Assembly: GCA_028023455.1 (NCBI GenBank)
Contig: JAQFVV010000013.1
Coordinates: forward strand, 3,658,001 to 3,722,000
Origin: Epiperipatus broadwayi
Lineage: Eukaryota; Onychophora; Udeonychophora; Euonychophora; Peripatidae
Length of the DNA stretch: 64,000 bases
Reading direction: 5' to 3'
In this document: positions 11,393 through 24,742 of the stretch, piece by piece
Layout of the letters: every line of letters begins with the position of its first letter
Numbering within the stretch: position 1 is the first letter of the stretch
The notes under the pieces: generated by a model
What the model was told of the DNA's origin: nothing
Databases searched by the model: none
Seen by the model: only the letters and a program-made list of their open reading frames with translations
Program-made: the position numbers and the translations under genes

Positions 11393-13984
11393 TAAACAAA
11401 CAAAAAAATTTTTTTATAATCAAATAAATTTGTTAAAAAGAGAGAAATACATTTTTGTTTGCATTTATTTCCCAATAATTTCCCTTCACTCTTCTTTTTT
11501 CTCTCTCAATGAATGTTTTTATACATTTTAGAAAAATTACATTTTTGCAAAAACTTTTTATTTTCAATAATGTATATATTGTAATTAATTAATTAATACA
11601 ATATGATATCTATTTTATTGAAATTACATTTGGAAAGATATTTTCCTACAGATTCTCTAAAGAGTAACTCAAAATATTTAACCAGAAATTGTTCATTTAA
11701 GTAATATAAATTAAGTATATAAATTCTAGCATTAAAATATTTTCTGCAAATATGAAAATATTTTAAAACATTAAAAACAACAATTTTAAGGAATATTTTT
11801 TTTAATACTTATGTACAGTGATTATTAAAATGGTACAATGTTACCAAGAATGAACGCTTGGTATGTGAGGTGTGTGCCTTTGATATAAAATACTCTGTAA
11901 AAAATCCCTAAGCAAGATATTGACATCAAGTTTCATGATTGATGACAAAAAAACAACAACAAGAGCTGCAGGATCATTACTAAAATCCTCATGGCTAATG
12001 AAATGCAAAGCAATATTTCAAATCAAAAAGTATTATTCTTTTCAAAAGTTTCCCAAAAATACTGGAACAATATTATAGAGACCTTAAATACATACCAAAA
12101 AAATTAAGAATTAAAATATGGCAACAAGAAATATTCAATGCTGTGATCCTTTATGACCCAACTAAAAGACAAGTTCACACTATCACACTTAATGGAACTG
12201 TCTTCTGATAAAATAAAACACTCATTGAATAAAATATAGTACGACTTTATTTACTGTAACATGTTAAATGATTGCAGTATATGACGTTTCTGACATATAA
12301 GTTAATGATGTACAAAGTATATAGTGAAATAAACATGTTTTAAAAATAAAATACATACTATTTCTATATCATACATATATATATATATGAAAATAAGTTA
12401 ATTTAACTAAAATTATTTTAGAATTAATCCAAAAAAATTGTGATAATGTAATTTAATTTTTAATTATTTTAGAGGTAATCCAGGAGAGTTAAGTTGACTT
12501 TTTATTGCAAGTAGAAAGTTGAAGACAATACAATAAGATTCAGAAAATAAAAAGAATTATAGTGTTTACAAATTTGTTTCTTGAATATTAAAGTAATTAA
12601 TATTCCAGAAATAATAAATTTAAAGAGTATATAAACAAGATCAGAGAAGAGAGCTAACTTTAGATAGATGAAGACAAACTCATTTTAACCAGAATGTGAG
12701 ATTTTTGAAAATGTCAAATCAACTGCCCAAAAATATAGCTCTATCATCATGCCAGAGAAGTCAGCATCTGTAGATCATAAAAATGGCTTAAGGATGCTTT
12801 TGCAAATTGCATAAATAGTGAGTATTATTTTAGTAAGCTAAGTATATTAAGATACTTATACTATTTGTTAATGTATTATAATTTGTATGGATTCAATGTA
12901 ATTTTAATTTATTAATAAAATTAAAGAGAACAATTTTTCATGCTCTATATTTTTTTCTTTGGTCTCACATACATGTATATATACATTTGTGTGTTCAGTG
13001 ATTTGGGATTAGTTGAGCAATATATCAGTCTATAAATAATTTGTGCAGATTGAAAAACCCCAAATGAGCTCAAATGTACATAATTATTCTCTATAGAGAA
13101 TTTTCATTAATTGTAAATAAACTGCTGTTTAAGTATGACTTTTCAACAAAATTGTCATTTTCAAGAATGTTCATTAATAAAACACAAAATGTTTTTTTTT
13201 ACTGATTTCTTATGCAAATTAAAAATCCAAATATTGATTTAAGTCCAGATTGTTGGACAGATCATAAGTTAAAATAATAGATGCAATAATAAAATAGATG
13301 TTATTCCAAACATATATTCATAAAAAACAATTACTATGCAATTCAAAAGTCATTAAACACTAAAATTAATAAATTGTACTTTTAGCATTGTCATATTACT
13401 GAAACATGGAATTCTTTTCAAAAGTGTTTTATGGATACGAGTACATCTATTATTGGGTTCAGTAAAAAAAATGTGACTGATTCTCTCACGATGATCCTAT
13501 TATTAATTACTTGATTAAAAGAAAAATGGCATTTTATGCTTGGCAAAATAAATTGAATGTGGCACTTCCTAATCAATAAAAAAGTTTAAAAACAGAAATT
13601 TAATAGCTGTTAGTAAGACTTGAGAAATAAAAACATTTACTATTTGCAATAACATTCTTTGATACATTAAAAATTATATTATCCTCCTAAATTCATTAAT
13701 AACATTCACTTAGATGGAGGGAGTATTTTGACAGTCTTTTGAAATGAAAAGTTTTCAGGTTCTGTTAAATATCTGAAAAGTTTTAAAATATAGTGATATG
13801 GTAGTTTCAAAAATATTATAATTGTATAAAAATATAAGAACTCATGAAATTATGTTATTTAGTTTTAAAAAGAATTAGATTGTTACAATTTAAAAAAATA
13901 AAAAAGATACACAAGATTGCAGCAATAAATTGTAGAATATTCTTGTTTCAATATGCATATACAATATATATGCACTTCAATCAA
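11393..13984. other. A/T-rich stretch, nothing recognised
   Basis: Contains a short (AT)n run near 12374-12388 and no convincing coding frame, tRNA or paired repeat. Confidence 0.5.
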
Positions 13985-14460
13985 TAAATAAATACTGCAT
14001 ATTAAAAATAAAACTTTATCTTTTAAGGTTATAATTATTATCCATTAAATAATTTACAAAAAAAGAGAAAATTATTTTTTCTCTTAGTATATCTTCAGTT
14101 TAAATTAAAACTACAAATTAATTATAATAACTAGAGAGAGAGAGAGAGTTAAAAACCTTGTTTAAATTCTTTTACGATTTTCTCTCCCTTCTACAATCAT
14201 TTATAACCTATTAAAATATTTACATATTAAAAACTATATTATTTTAAAAATTCAATATTTGAGAACACTCATACAATCATTTTGGGTCTTTAAAAATTTA
14301 GACCCATTATTATTATAAAAATATATGCATGGGAAAAGTAAATAATACTTTCCCCATTAATTAAATAACCGTAAACTTACACCTGAGGAACATACTGCCA
14401 ACTATCTAATTATTTTAGGGCAGATATGTAGCCAACTGGTTATATTATCCTGGTGTATAT
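13985..14460. repeat. LTR-like direct repeat, left copy
   Basis: Matches 19195-19650 in the same orientation over about 450 bp. Shared blocks include aaaaataaaactt, ttttttctcttagta, ccccattaattaaataacc and caactggtta. The two copies are separated by about 4.7 kb. That arrangement suggests LTRs, or a dispersed repeat present twice. The ends do not show clear TG/CA, and a (GA)n run at 14131-14148 is private to this copy. Confidence 0.6.
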
Positions 14461-15213
14461 GAAAAATGAAATTGACTTGAACCTCTTTGTTGGTATTTTA
14501 GTTTGACCTAGCCTATTTCATTTTACAATAAAAAGAAAATTTAAGATTAGCTGAGATACTTGGAGTAATTTTTTTATTCTAGTTGGACTGGACTGGGTAG
14601 TGACCTATTCAGATTTTTTTTCTGACTATTATTAATCTTCTCATCCCTTGGATTATCTCTTCTTTTTTTCCAACAACCCTATTTTTATACTACTTTTATC
14701 TCTCATTTTTTGGGAATCCCTATACTAAAAGTTGGGGATCCAAAATCTCTTCCCACCCTTCCATGGGTTTGTTGCCTCAACATTTCTACTATTAGATCAA
14801 TAAGAATTTTGTTATAATATGTAATAATCTGATTTAACTTATTTCATAGGTAATACTTAAATTTTATTTGTTCACTTAACACAGAACCAGTAGTCAAGAC
14901 TTTTAGTTAAAATATCTGGCTTTGAAAAAACTGAATATAGATCTTCAGGGTATTTATTCTGTATAACTCTGGTGATACCTCATCCTCTACCTTTTCAATT
15001 GTAATTTTTGAACTATTTCAGTTCCTTCTTTATATTTTTCAATCTTTTGATTTATCATGTCCATAGACATTGTTTCAGTGCCTTTATCATTTGATCTTCA
15101 TTTACATCATTTTCACTATCTACATTTACATTTATTTCACTAAAGAATCCATTACATTATTTTCTATCAAGACATTTTATATTACCTCCCACTTTTTGTT
15201 CATCATATTTCTT
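14461..15213. other. Interior of the LTR-like repeat pair, left part
   Basis: No recognised protein motif on either strand. A T/C-rich stretch at 14640-14770 would be purine-rich on the minus strand. Any coding content has decayed beyond recognition. Confidence 0.4.
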
Positions 15214-15606
15214 TCATTTATGTTTTTTATTTAACTGATCATCAGTAGCAATAACTTTAACATTATTACTAGTGGTTTCAGCATCCATGTTATATTCATT
15301 TATAGCATTTTCATCAATATCTTTCATATTTTCCTCACTTATTATGGTTATATTGTCACTATCTTCTTGAATACTTTGACTCATTCTTTTATTCTTAATT
15401 TCCTCTATGACTTGGTCCATTTTGTTAACTATTTGATTAGCTATATTTTTACTGCTTTTATCAATTTCATCTTTTATTTTCTGTAAAATCATTTGAATTT
15501 CTTGTGATATTTTTCTAGTTGGTTCTTTCCTTTTTATTATTGTCTGCTGTTTATTTATCTCTCCTTTTATTATCCTCTTCTCTTTGTTGATCATTTGTTT
15601 AAACAT
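15214..15606 (-). CDS. Unrecognised 130-codon frame, Lys/Glu/Ile-rich coiled coil
   Basis: The longest interrupted-free frame of the window outside low-complexity sequence and one of the few over 100 codons. Residues 1-80 are rich in Lys, Glu, Ile and Gln with a heptad-like pattern (for example QMILQKIKDEIDKSSKNI), then an acidic Asp/Glu/Asn tail. Such composition is common in retroelement ORF1 or Gag proteins, and the frame lies between two LTR-like repeats. No family motif is visible, so it could equally be a chance frame in A-rich DNA. Function unknown. Confidence 0.35.
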   Translation of the reverse strand: MFKQMINKEKRIIKGEINKQQTIIKRKEPTRKISQEIQMILQKIKDEIDKSSKNIANQIVNKMDQVIEEIKNKRMSQSIQEDSDNITIISEENMKDIDENAINEYNMDAETTSNNVKVIATDDQLNKKHK

Positions 15607-15979
15607 TTTTTCTATACTTTTATGACTGTCTTTATGTTTTTTTTTAAGTTTCTTCCCATTTTTTTATTGTACATAAACATTTGTACTAACTAAACTGACA
15701 TTCTCATATCCTATATTTTTTGTGTTCCTTCAACTGATTGCTGATGTGGTTCATGATAACATTCTTCTATTTTTTTTTTTCCAATTTTCCACTTGTCAAC
15801 ATATATGCCTTCATTATAGAATGTTCACTCTTCAAGAAAAACTGTTAAATTACTTTTTAAACAGGAAATACAAATATGAACTTTTAAAAATATCTCATAA
15901 AATAAACTTACCATCACCTCCTTTTCCGTGCAACCCTATTTCACCTTGCCTAACACTACAACTGTTATTACCATAATCT

Positions 15980-16600
15980 GCCTTTCTTTCAATCTTATTG
16001 TATCAATACCTGGCTTTATTTGATTAATTTTTTCCCTGTTTTATTCTAATTCTACCCAGTTCATGAGTGTGTGACTGATTTCTATTTCCCTTATATTTTT
16101 ATTTTAAATACATATGCGTATTAAAAAAACAAGTTCATGTCAATAATCTTTTATCAAAAACCTTTCTTGGAGACCTAATGACAATTTGAACAGCAAAAAA
16201 ATGCATAGTGACCTGCAATTTGGGATAGATACATAATCCAGTCATTGGACTATAAATATACAATGCAGCCTGAAGATCCAAATCTTAATTTAGACACTAT
16301 AAGCAACTACAACCTAAAATAATGCTAAGATCTTTTCAATGCTCTGCTCCTTTAAGTCTTAGAAGCTAGTAAATACAGAACTATGTCTCTCCTTTTCTTG
16401 GAGACTTAGAGGCTGGGTATCATGGCAGGACTATATTAACTAAACCATGATAAACAATAAAAAATATGAAAATCTGAGACTTGGAGCAATGAATGAGAAA
16501 AAAACACTCCATGAAGTTGCTTGAAAACACTGCATCCTCAATCCAACAGCAAAATTCTCCATCCATCATCAGTACTGAAAGTACAGCTAAACAAACTTCA
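15980..16600. other. Non-coding stretch inside the LTR-like pair
   Basis: Slightly less A/T-rich than its surroundings. It contains two similar phrases, tttcttggagacctaatgac (about 16160) and ttttcttggagacttagagg (about 16393). No gene recognised. Confidence 0.4.
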
Positions 16601-16611
16601 ACAATCAAAAA

Positions 16612-16755
16612 CTCAATCCAATCTCCAAAACTATGTTTTGATTTTGTGTTCATATATGAACACCTTATATAAACATCAATACTACTAATCTCCAAAATCA
16701 TGCTTTGTTTTTTCTGTTCATATATGAACTCTATAAATAAACATTAATACTATTA
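16612..16755 (+). repeat. Tandem pair of ~72-bp units
   Basis: Unit 1 (16614-16685) runs from aatctccaaaactatg through gttcatatatgaac to catcaatactact; unit 2 (16686-16757) repeats aatctccaaaatcatg, gttcatatatgaac and cattaatactatt. Each unit carries the 14-bp palindrome GTTCATATATGAAC and a TATA-like string. It could be part of a U3-like promoter repeat, but this is inference. Confidence 0.65.
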
Positions 16756-16759
16756 TTTT

Positions 16760-19194
16760 ATAATTTATAATCAAATTATAACTATCACTCTCCTCTATAC
16801 TTGTCATATTTCACAGTAATCCATTTAAATTAATTCTGTATCAAAATTTTGTTTTTCAGTGTTGTAAGCCATGTGAGCACTGACTATTAGTATCAGATCA
16901 TCATCTTCTTCACATTGGGTCAATTGTAACAGTGTGAAAAATAATGGCCCAAATTGAGACAATTGTAACTATTTGAAAAATAGGAGTCAATAAGAGGTAA
17001 ACTATAATTACAATGTACACCAATTGGGTAGCTAATTGTGATGACAAAAATAGGGGTTAAGTTATGAGATGGGAAAGCATCATAATCCCCAAACAAACAA
17101 AATATAAAATTAAATATAAAAGAAAAAAACACAAGAGATCAGCATAAAACAAACTATAAGTTCATCAGCATTATAGAATAATAATCATTCATCATTATGA
17201 ATAATCAACAATAAAAATCAACAATCAATTTTGTGTCTACATTTGAAAGTGGTGTATTATAGACCAGGCTAATTTCAGAGCCACTGCCAAACCTAGGGCA
17301 GGAATACAAACAATGATTATCTGGATGAACATATTTAAATTAAAACAATAAGACAAACAATGTTAAGATACTAATAACATCTTGATCATCAATGCTCTGG
17401 CCACCAAGTAACATTAATGTACTGGTCAACTATAAACTAAATTTCTAAAGAAGTAGTAAATAAAATGAAATGTAGTGCATGACTTTAAAGGGTATCCCTT
17501 TTGTGCGAAAACAGGATCATCAACATCTGAATGTCCATATTACTAACCATAAATTCCTATTCCATATAATTGTTATTCACAAATCTAGCCCAGGAAGCAA
17601 GAATTCTATAAACTATTACTGTGAGTAAAAGATAAATAAATAAGTAAAGCAACTTATTATAAATCACTTTCAATAATTCCTAGGTTTACCATATTATAAG
17701 TAAATAGTTTTATTGGGATAATTTAAAAAATCATAGAACATTAAAATGTCATGAAATAAAGTTGCACACTGCAATTCATGAAACAGAAATTGGATAGAAT
17801 AAAGACTAAAAAATAATTATTAATAACTTATTGATTAACAATAAGCAAAATAAAAATAACATGAGAGTGTGAAATGTGAAACATTCATTTCATCAAAAAA
17901 AAAATATTTTCATAAAAATTATAATCAATCAGTTGATTTCTATTCATAAATTAACTTTTAATTATTAAGTTTTCTTTAAAATAACCGAGTTGGAAAAACA
18001 TTTTCAAATCAAAGATAACAATCTTTGATTTATTTGATTAACTTTTTGTTAAGTTTTTAAGAGGAAAAATAAATGAAAAGAGAAAAACATGTTTCCAAAA
18101 AAAAAAAAAATGTTTGACAATTTGAAAGCATTAACTTACTGAAAATATTTAAAATTATTAATTCTTACAAAAAATATTACTTTTATATATAAAAAAATCA
18201 TTTTTATTAATAAAAATACAGTGTGCATACACAAAAATATCTTCAACCATTGTTTTATTTTTTTATGTGGAGTTCTTCTCAATTATAAGTTTCAGTTTTA
18301 CCTGTTGAGCTTTTTTAATGAAGGCTTCTACACATGAACATGATTAATTTGTCCTTTTTCTCATGTGCAGTATTTAATTTCCAGGTTAATAACAGTAAAA
18401 TATTATCCATTTTCTTTTAACAAATTTCCCAAATAAGATTAATGCAGACACTTATGCTCTTGTTTGCACTATGGTTGCAGATTACTTTGGGAATAACTTC
18501 TCTAGCATTTGATGAATATAGATTTTAGCTCAATTTAGCATATGGTTTTCATTGTACTAATCATTTTTATGAGTAAACTCAGTTTCTAAAAGTTTGATTA
18601 AAACTGCTATTCTATACACCAGCTTGGTAAAGACTTCTGCTTTTTCTTCTTTATCAGCTGGAATAGAACTTGACTGTCTTCTCTTCAACAGCTAAGTTAA
18701 GAATTTCCTCCCCTACTGTCTTTTTCAGAAACTGGATTAAGACTTTATTCTCTTCAACAACTAGGTAAGAAATATTTCTTCTTGCTAAACACTTGATTCT
18801 TCTGACTTATTCCTACCCCCATTATTTTTTCTAAGACAACCTTGCCTACAAGCCAATCACAATCTGTCTCTAACCTGATAATTTTTGTAATCCATTAGGT
18901 ATATTTTTACAAATACAACTGTTAGTTATTCCCCTCCTAATCACAGACATTGAAAAACAAGAACTTAAATTAATATCATAAAATTCTTGACATTTCTGTC
19001 TAATTAAAAAAAATTCTTGTGAAAAAAACCCCAAGATAATCAGTTAATTTCAAAACAAGATAATCAATTAATTGCACTCATTTGATTTTTTACATTGAAG
19101 AGAGATAAAGAGAAAAGAAAAATAATAATTCTGACTAATTAAAAATAAAATTTACCAAAAATATAAAAAAAAATTTCTTTTTAAAAATATTATT
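16760..19194. other. Non-coding stretch inside the LTR-like pair, right part
   Basis: No recognised domain. A duplicated phrase, cagctaagttaagaatttc... and caacaactaggtaagaaata, occurs at about 18690 and 18758 and hints at a small internal duplication of some 65 bp. Otherwise nothing distinctive. Confidence 0.4.
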
Positions 19195-19650
19195 AAAAAT
19201 AAAACTTAATCTCTCTTTTAAGGTTACATTAATATCTATTAAATAATTTATATAAAAAAAGAGAAACTTATTTTTTCTCTTAGTACATTTTCATAGGTTA
19301 AATTATAACTAAAATTAATTATATTTACTGAAGAGTTAAAAAAAAAAAATTATTTTATAATTTTTTCTCTCTTCTACAATGATTTATAATTCTTATAAAA
19401 TATTTACCTATTAAAATCATATTATTATTTAACAAATTTAATGTTTGAGAATTCTCATACTAAAATTTTGGGACTTAAAATATTTAGTTAATTAAAGACC
19501 CAGTATTATTATTAAAAAAATGCATGGCAAAATTAAATATTATTTTCCCCATTAATTAAATAACCTTAAACTTAAATCTGAGGAACACACTAGCAAATAT
19601 AATTATTTTTATTTACAGCTATGTACACAACTGGTTACAATATATAATAT
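19195..19650. repeat. LTR-like direct repeat, right copy
   Basis: Partner of 13985-14460 with conserved order of blocks and scattered indels. See the left copy for the alignment. Confidence 0.6.
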
Positions 19651-20284
19651 ATATAACAAATAAATATTTTTTCTAACAATATTAGAAAAAATGTTTTTTA
19701 AAAATATTAATAACTAAATATTATTATTTTATTCAAGTTAATCTATAAAAAATATATTTTTTTGTTATTTCATGTCATCATTATAAATGTCTTCAATAAA
19801 TTTAGCAAGAGAAAAATCTGAGTGATGTGAAGTAATATTAATTATCTAATTATTTTTATATTAAAAAGTTTTTTAAAAAACTGTCAATTATTTATAATAT
19901 TTTCTCAAACAAAATTTAGGAATACTAAAATCTGTTTGAGAATCAAAAAATGTATTAAAAAGTGATATAGCTTTATCAGTGATATATTTAAATTGGTAAA
20001 TTCTCTTCGATTAATTCACTACAGAAACATATTTTTGTTATCTATAACATTAAAATTTCAAATTCAATATTGAAAATGTCTTAAAATAGAATATAAAGTT
20101 AGTATGCTAAACAAAAGGAGTAAAATCAAGTGCAATTTCAAATAACATTAGAATTTTTAAAAAAGGCATCAATGTTAACATAAAAAACACTATCAAGAAT
20201 TTTAAGAAAGTTAATAAATTATTTTTAGTAGATATATTGTTTGTTGGAAACTTGGCTTACCTTATATTGATATCAATTCATAAA
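19651..20284. other. A/T-rich spacer, nothing recognised
   Basis: Low-complexity A and T runs up to the Tigger terminus. Confidence 0.5.
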
Positions 20285-20286
20285 TA

Positions 20287-22379
20287 CAGAAAGTCCCCTA
20301 GTTAAAAACATTCAAGTTACAAACATTTTGCTGTTACATAATCACTTTTGGACTTTAGAACTTTATCTATGCACATGATTAAAAAAACTATTTACATACA
20401 TCTGTAATTGAATTTTTTCTAAAGAAAGATAAACTTAGAAATTTAGAAAATAATTAAAAGTATATTTTAGAGAACAATAAAAACCTATATAAAATACAGT
20501 AAATCTTATTTCTCTGACATTGATTATTTTTATTTTTAGCATCATCACAGACTGTCTTGATTAGTGCTTATTTTTAAACGTAGTTTGTGCACAATTATGT
20601 TACTTATATATACTGTATATATTTCTGTTTTGGTGAATTTTTTTCATTCTTATTAATTAAAAACATGAGTGAGAAATGAAAAAGCAGCAGTGTTGATACA
20701 ACTAAAAAGAAATCAAGGTCTCATAAACCCCAAACAATAGAGACAAAAATGGATATAATTAGATGTTCTGAAAATACTGAATCTTTTGCTTCAATTGCAC
20801 ATTCAGTTAATTTAAACCATATAAAATTGTGTAAAACAAGAATAAAATTAAGGAATATGTTACAAATTGTGGAAATATTTCTTCATAAATTGTTTCAAAA
20901 AGACATGACAGAGTAATGGATGTAATGGATTGAAGATGAACATCAAAAAGGCATCACAGTGAGTTTATCAATTATTCAAGTTAAGGCTCTCAGTTTGCAT
21001 GAAGATTGGAAGAATGAATTAAAAGAAGACTCTGCTGTTGAATTTGTAACAAGCAATGGCTGATTTCACAAATTTAAAATAAGATATTCTTTACATAATA
21101 TTAAATGTACAGGGGGAAATGCCAGTGCAGATAAGAAAGCTGCTAGTGAATTTATTTCCACTTTCTCAAATATCATTAAAGATGGAGCTTATTTTCCATG
21201 TCTAGTCTTTAATGTAGATGAGAATGGATTATTTTGGAAAAAGATGCCTGTACATACATATTTAGCAAAGAAAGAATCAGTTGCACCTAGGCATAAACCT
21301 TCTAAAAACAGATTAACATTGCTTCTTGGAGGTAATTTAGCTAGTGATTTTAAATTTTAGCCAATGCTAATTTATCAGATAGAAAATCCTAGAGCATTGG
21401 AAGGAAAAGATAAAAGAATGCTTCCAGTCATTTGGAAATCAAATCCTAAAACCTGGGCTATTACTTAGCTTTTTCAAAATTGGTTCTCACATCATTTTGT
21501 GCCTTCTGTTAGGCAATATTGTAGTGAAAATTTACCATTTAAAACACTATTGCTCTTAGACAATTCTCCTGGACATTCAAAATCCCTGCAAAATTTATAT
21601 CCAGAAATTAATGTGTTTATCCCTCCCAATACTACAAGTGAAATACAACCTATTATATAAGAAGATTAATGACTCAAGCAATCAAGGCAATTGACAAAGA
21701 AGGTGGATTTACACTAAGAGATTTTTTGAAAAGTTATAATATATGGAATGCAATAAATATTATTGGGGTGTGTGGGCTAATCAACAATGAAAGATTGTTG
21801 GAAAAAATATATCTACAAATGATGAATGCTTCTATAGACATTGAAGAAACTCCTGAAGATATCACAACTGAAATAGTCAATATAATGAATTAATTAAATT
21901 TAGATGTCACTGATGAAGATATTGATGAGTTAATGCAATCTCACTCAGAATCTGTTAAATGAAGACTTGATTAAATTACAAGAGATGAATTAAATATAAA
22001 ATGAAGAAGAACCTGATAATAAACTTATTGTTAATAGTTTGACAATCAAGAATATGAATGAAGCCTTCATACATCTTGACTAATTTTTGACCATCATGGA
22101 AGAATGTGATCCCAATGGAGAATGATATCTTGTGTAGGAAGGGCAATAGAAAAAGACATCAAATGTTACAGAATTCTTTATCAACAGAAGAAAAAGAATG
22201 CAATTCAATTAACTCTTGATAAATTTGTAAACAAAATTTCAGATACTAATCAATAAAAAATAAATACTGTATTTTGAAAACCCTTTTTGATGTATTTTTT
22301 ACAGACCTCTACTTACAAACAATTTAACTTCCAAACACAAGTCAGAAACCAATTAAGTTTGTAACTAGGGAACTGCCTG
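20287..22379 (+). mobile_element. Tigger (pogo/Tc1-mariner) DNA transposon
   Basis: Left end CAGAAAGTCCCCTAGTTA and right end (reverse complement) CAGGCAGTTCCCTAGTTACA form terminal inverted repeats of about 26 bp typical of Tigger. TA dinucleotides flank both ends (20285-20286 and 22380-22381), the expected target duplication. The 2.1-kb interior encodes a broken pogo-type transposase in the same orientation. Full length but dead. Confidence 0.92.
20665..22255 (+). pseudogene. Tigger transposase pseudogene
   Basis: The start at ATG 20665 gives MSEK then a stop, then KKKSRSHKPQTIETKMDII, the usual N-terminal CENP-B-like helix-turn-helix. The DDE domain is visible: VFNVDENGLFWKKMP (first Asp), LLLLDNSPGHS (second Asp) and PPNTTSEIQPI followed by a stop where Asp-Gln-Gly is expected, so the third acidic residue is gone. 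A C-terminal frame (21669-21893, 74 codons) includes TLRDFLKSYNIWNAI, matching the helical tail of Tigger proteins. There are at least six in-frame stops, mostly single-base changes. Confidence 0.9.
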
Positions 22380-22383
22380 TACG

Positions 22384-23360
22384 TTTCAAAGTTTCCTGTA
22401 AAATGCAACTATTGCTTAAAGACAATTTTAAATTCTTTACGTGCATTAGAAAAAAAAAAACATGTTTGACTTTTCAAATTGAAAAATGATTCAAAAATAA
22501 ATGAAAAACTTAATAATTATTTAATTGAATTTTAAAAAATATACTTGAACACTTTAACATTCACTTACATATTTAAATATGCATGATTCATTATTACTAA
22601 GGGGATTGTGGGATTCTCATTTTGTTTTTAAAATATCTATTATTTTGTAAATTTGAATATGAGATTTTCAGTAATAGGACTGCTCTGCATAGTTGATGAA
22701 CTTGAAATAGAATGGATGAATGAACGCCATATTAAATATAAGATGAATATGAAATAAATGGTTGATACCTGGATAAAAAAAGATAAAACAGTCATTTTAA
22801 TACAGATCCCGTTGCAGGGCAAAAACTTTTTCAAAACCTTTTTTAAAGGAATAGTGAAAAAGACTTCTCCAGACTTACCAAATGCCAAGATGATAAGATT
22901 ATAGAAGATTTTCCCATTTATCAAAAGAACGGCTACATAGCCAAGTAGTAAGAATATAAAACACTTACCCATTTATCTTAAGACAACTAGATAACTATTT
23001 CCTAATCAATTTTGGATGGTTAACTGAATTAATTATAATATACCTAAAAAAAAATCTAACATCCATTGTTACATATTAAGATTTTGGAAAACAAATTTAG
23101 ACATCTAAATCTTATCATTCCCAAATCTGTCACACACCATTATCTATAGATATCTTTCTTTCTTTTTTTTTTTTTGCTGATAGTATATACTTATGACAAA
23201 TGAATTTAAAATTATATATTATAACAGAACAAATCTGATAGCAGCTTAACTTAATTATATTACAAAACTGAATGATTAAAAAAAATGTAATAAAAAACTC
23301 ATAAACTGAGTAATAAACGTATAAATTGCCATATATGTATGTTTTCATAAACTAAAACAA
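22384..23360. other. A/T-rich stretch, nothing recognised
   Basis: A 110-codon minus-strand frame (22972-22640) has only hydrophobic low-complexity content and no family motif, so it is not called as a gene. Confidence 0.45.
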
Positions 23361-23362
23361 GT

Positions 23363-23420
23363 AAAACTCTCTATACGTATTGCCATCATATTGGTGATCA
23401 TGTGATGTTATCATAAACTA
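23363..23420 (-). repeat. Short remnant joining both ends of hammerhead family A
   Basis: The phrase aactctctatacgtattgcca matches one end of family A (31397-31427), and only a few bases later gtgatcatgtgatg matches its other end. The body with the ribozyme is missing. This looks like an internal-deletion or solo remnant. Confidence 0.6.
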
Positions 23421-24327
23421 AATAAAACATATGCATCACTTAAGTACATTGGTTTAAAAAAAATTAGTTAATACATTTTTATCATACTACTAAATATTTT
23501 ATAAAGGAAATATAGTTTATAATACGTGAAAAACAGTAAAATGATAAGATGTACTATGCAAAGGGAAAAAGAAAAATAGTTTTGATGTACATAAGAATTT
23601 AAATTAAATAATTTATAAAAATATAAAGTATTTTGTGACACTTTCTAATTTACCTCCAGAATGGGATTTGAAATAAATAATTTGCCCATTTTTACAGTAA
23701 ATTAGATTAGGAGTTACTAAAATTAAGAAAGTTATTGATCAATTTTTAAAAGTTGGTAATGTACTTTTTCTTTCTTCCTATTGCTAATGTAAATAAAGAA
23801 ATAAAAAAACATTTTTTTTGTTTTATTCATTTAGTTATAAAATAAAGACATAAAAAGTATATGTAAATTATTTATTTCCACAATATGTTATGAAATGAAT
23901 ATTTTGTAATAAAATGTTGTTGAATACAGCATATGGTGATAAGTGTGAAAAAAGTAATGGGGTATAAATATGTCAAAATTGAACAACTATAGTAAACTAG
24001 TCTAGTCTATTCCAAGCCTTTAACTCAAGAAACAGTGCTGTAGTGATCCCATGCATAGAAAAAACTGCTGGTTAAAACAGTTTTTCACCATAGATTGGAT
24101 TGCCAAGCTTGCTGATGTTAAAAGTATTTTTCAATAATAAAATCCAGCACAGCAATTATGACATTGGGCATAAGATGATATAATATGTATGGCCAAAAAC
24201 CAATTAAAACATTGGGAGATGCAATTGAATTCAGAAACTAATGCTGTAAAACCTACCCAAGACATACTGTATATCTCATCTAACATCATGAGCACCTGAT
24301 GAGAATAATTATTGTCTTGGATGAATT
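23421..24327. other. A/T-rich stretch, nothing recognised
   Basis: No supported feature up to the hAT target duplication. Confidence 0.45.
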
Positions 24328-24742
24328 GCTTAGGACAGGGGTCCCCAACCCTATGCCCGTGGGCACCATGGTGCCCGCAGACCATTTTATGTGTGCCCAC
24401 CGCTATCCGAACACGATAAAAAATTATTTATCTGATACAAATAAATTTAATTTTTAAATTTTCTTTTAAATTATTGTATTATATTGTAATCAAATTGTAG
24501 AGCATACTATACTTTTATAGCATAAAAATATAAACGTTATTTATATGTTAAAATTTTACTTTTGAAATAAATATTTTTTTGTACATTATGTGTATTATTA
24601 ACAATATCCAACTATAAATTTACATTGAAATAATGAATGATGCCCGCCATCTGGTTGAAAAAAATAAATGGTGCCTGCCAACTGGCAGGTATTATAGAAT
24701 ATGCTCTTAAGTGCAAAAAGGTTGGGGACCCCTGGCTTAGGA
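24328..24742. mobile_element. 399-bp non-autonomous hAT with intact 8-bp duplication
   Basis: The element (24336-24734) begins CAGGGGTCCCCAACC and ends GGTTGGGGACCCCTG, perfect 15-bp terminal inverted repeats of the hAT/Charlie type. It is flanked by an exact 8-bp direct repeat, gcttagga (24328-24335 and 24735-24742). No transposase is inside. Internal phrases gtgggcaccatggtgcccgc and gcccgccatctgg are G/C-rich against the background. Perfect duplication and ends make this one of the younger insertions. Confidence 0.95.

Noticed and set aside
22640-22972. 110-codon minus-strand hydrophobic frame
   Set aside because: Low-complexity Phe/Ile/Leu content from A/T-rich DNA, with no motif or context.
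24131-24400. 89-codon minus-strand frame
   Set aside because: It runs through the end of the hAT MITE into flanking DNA, so it cannot be one ancestral gene.
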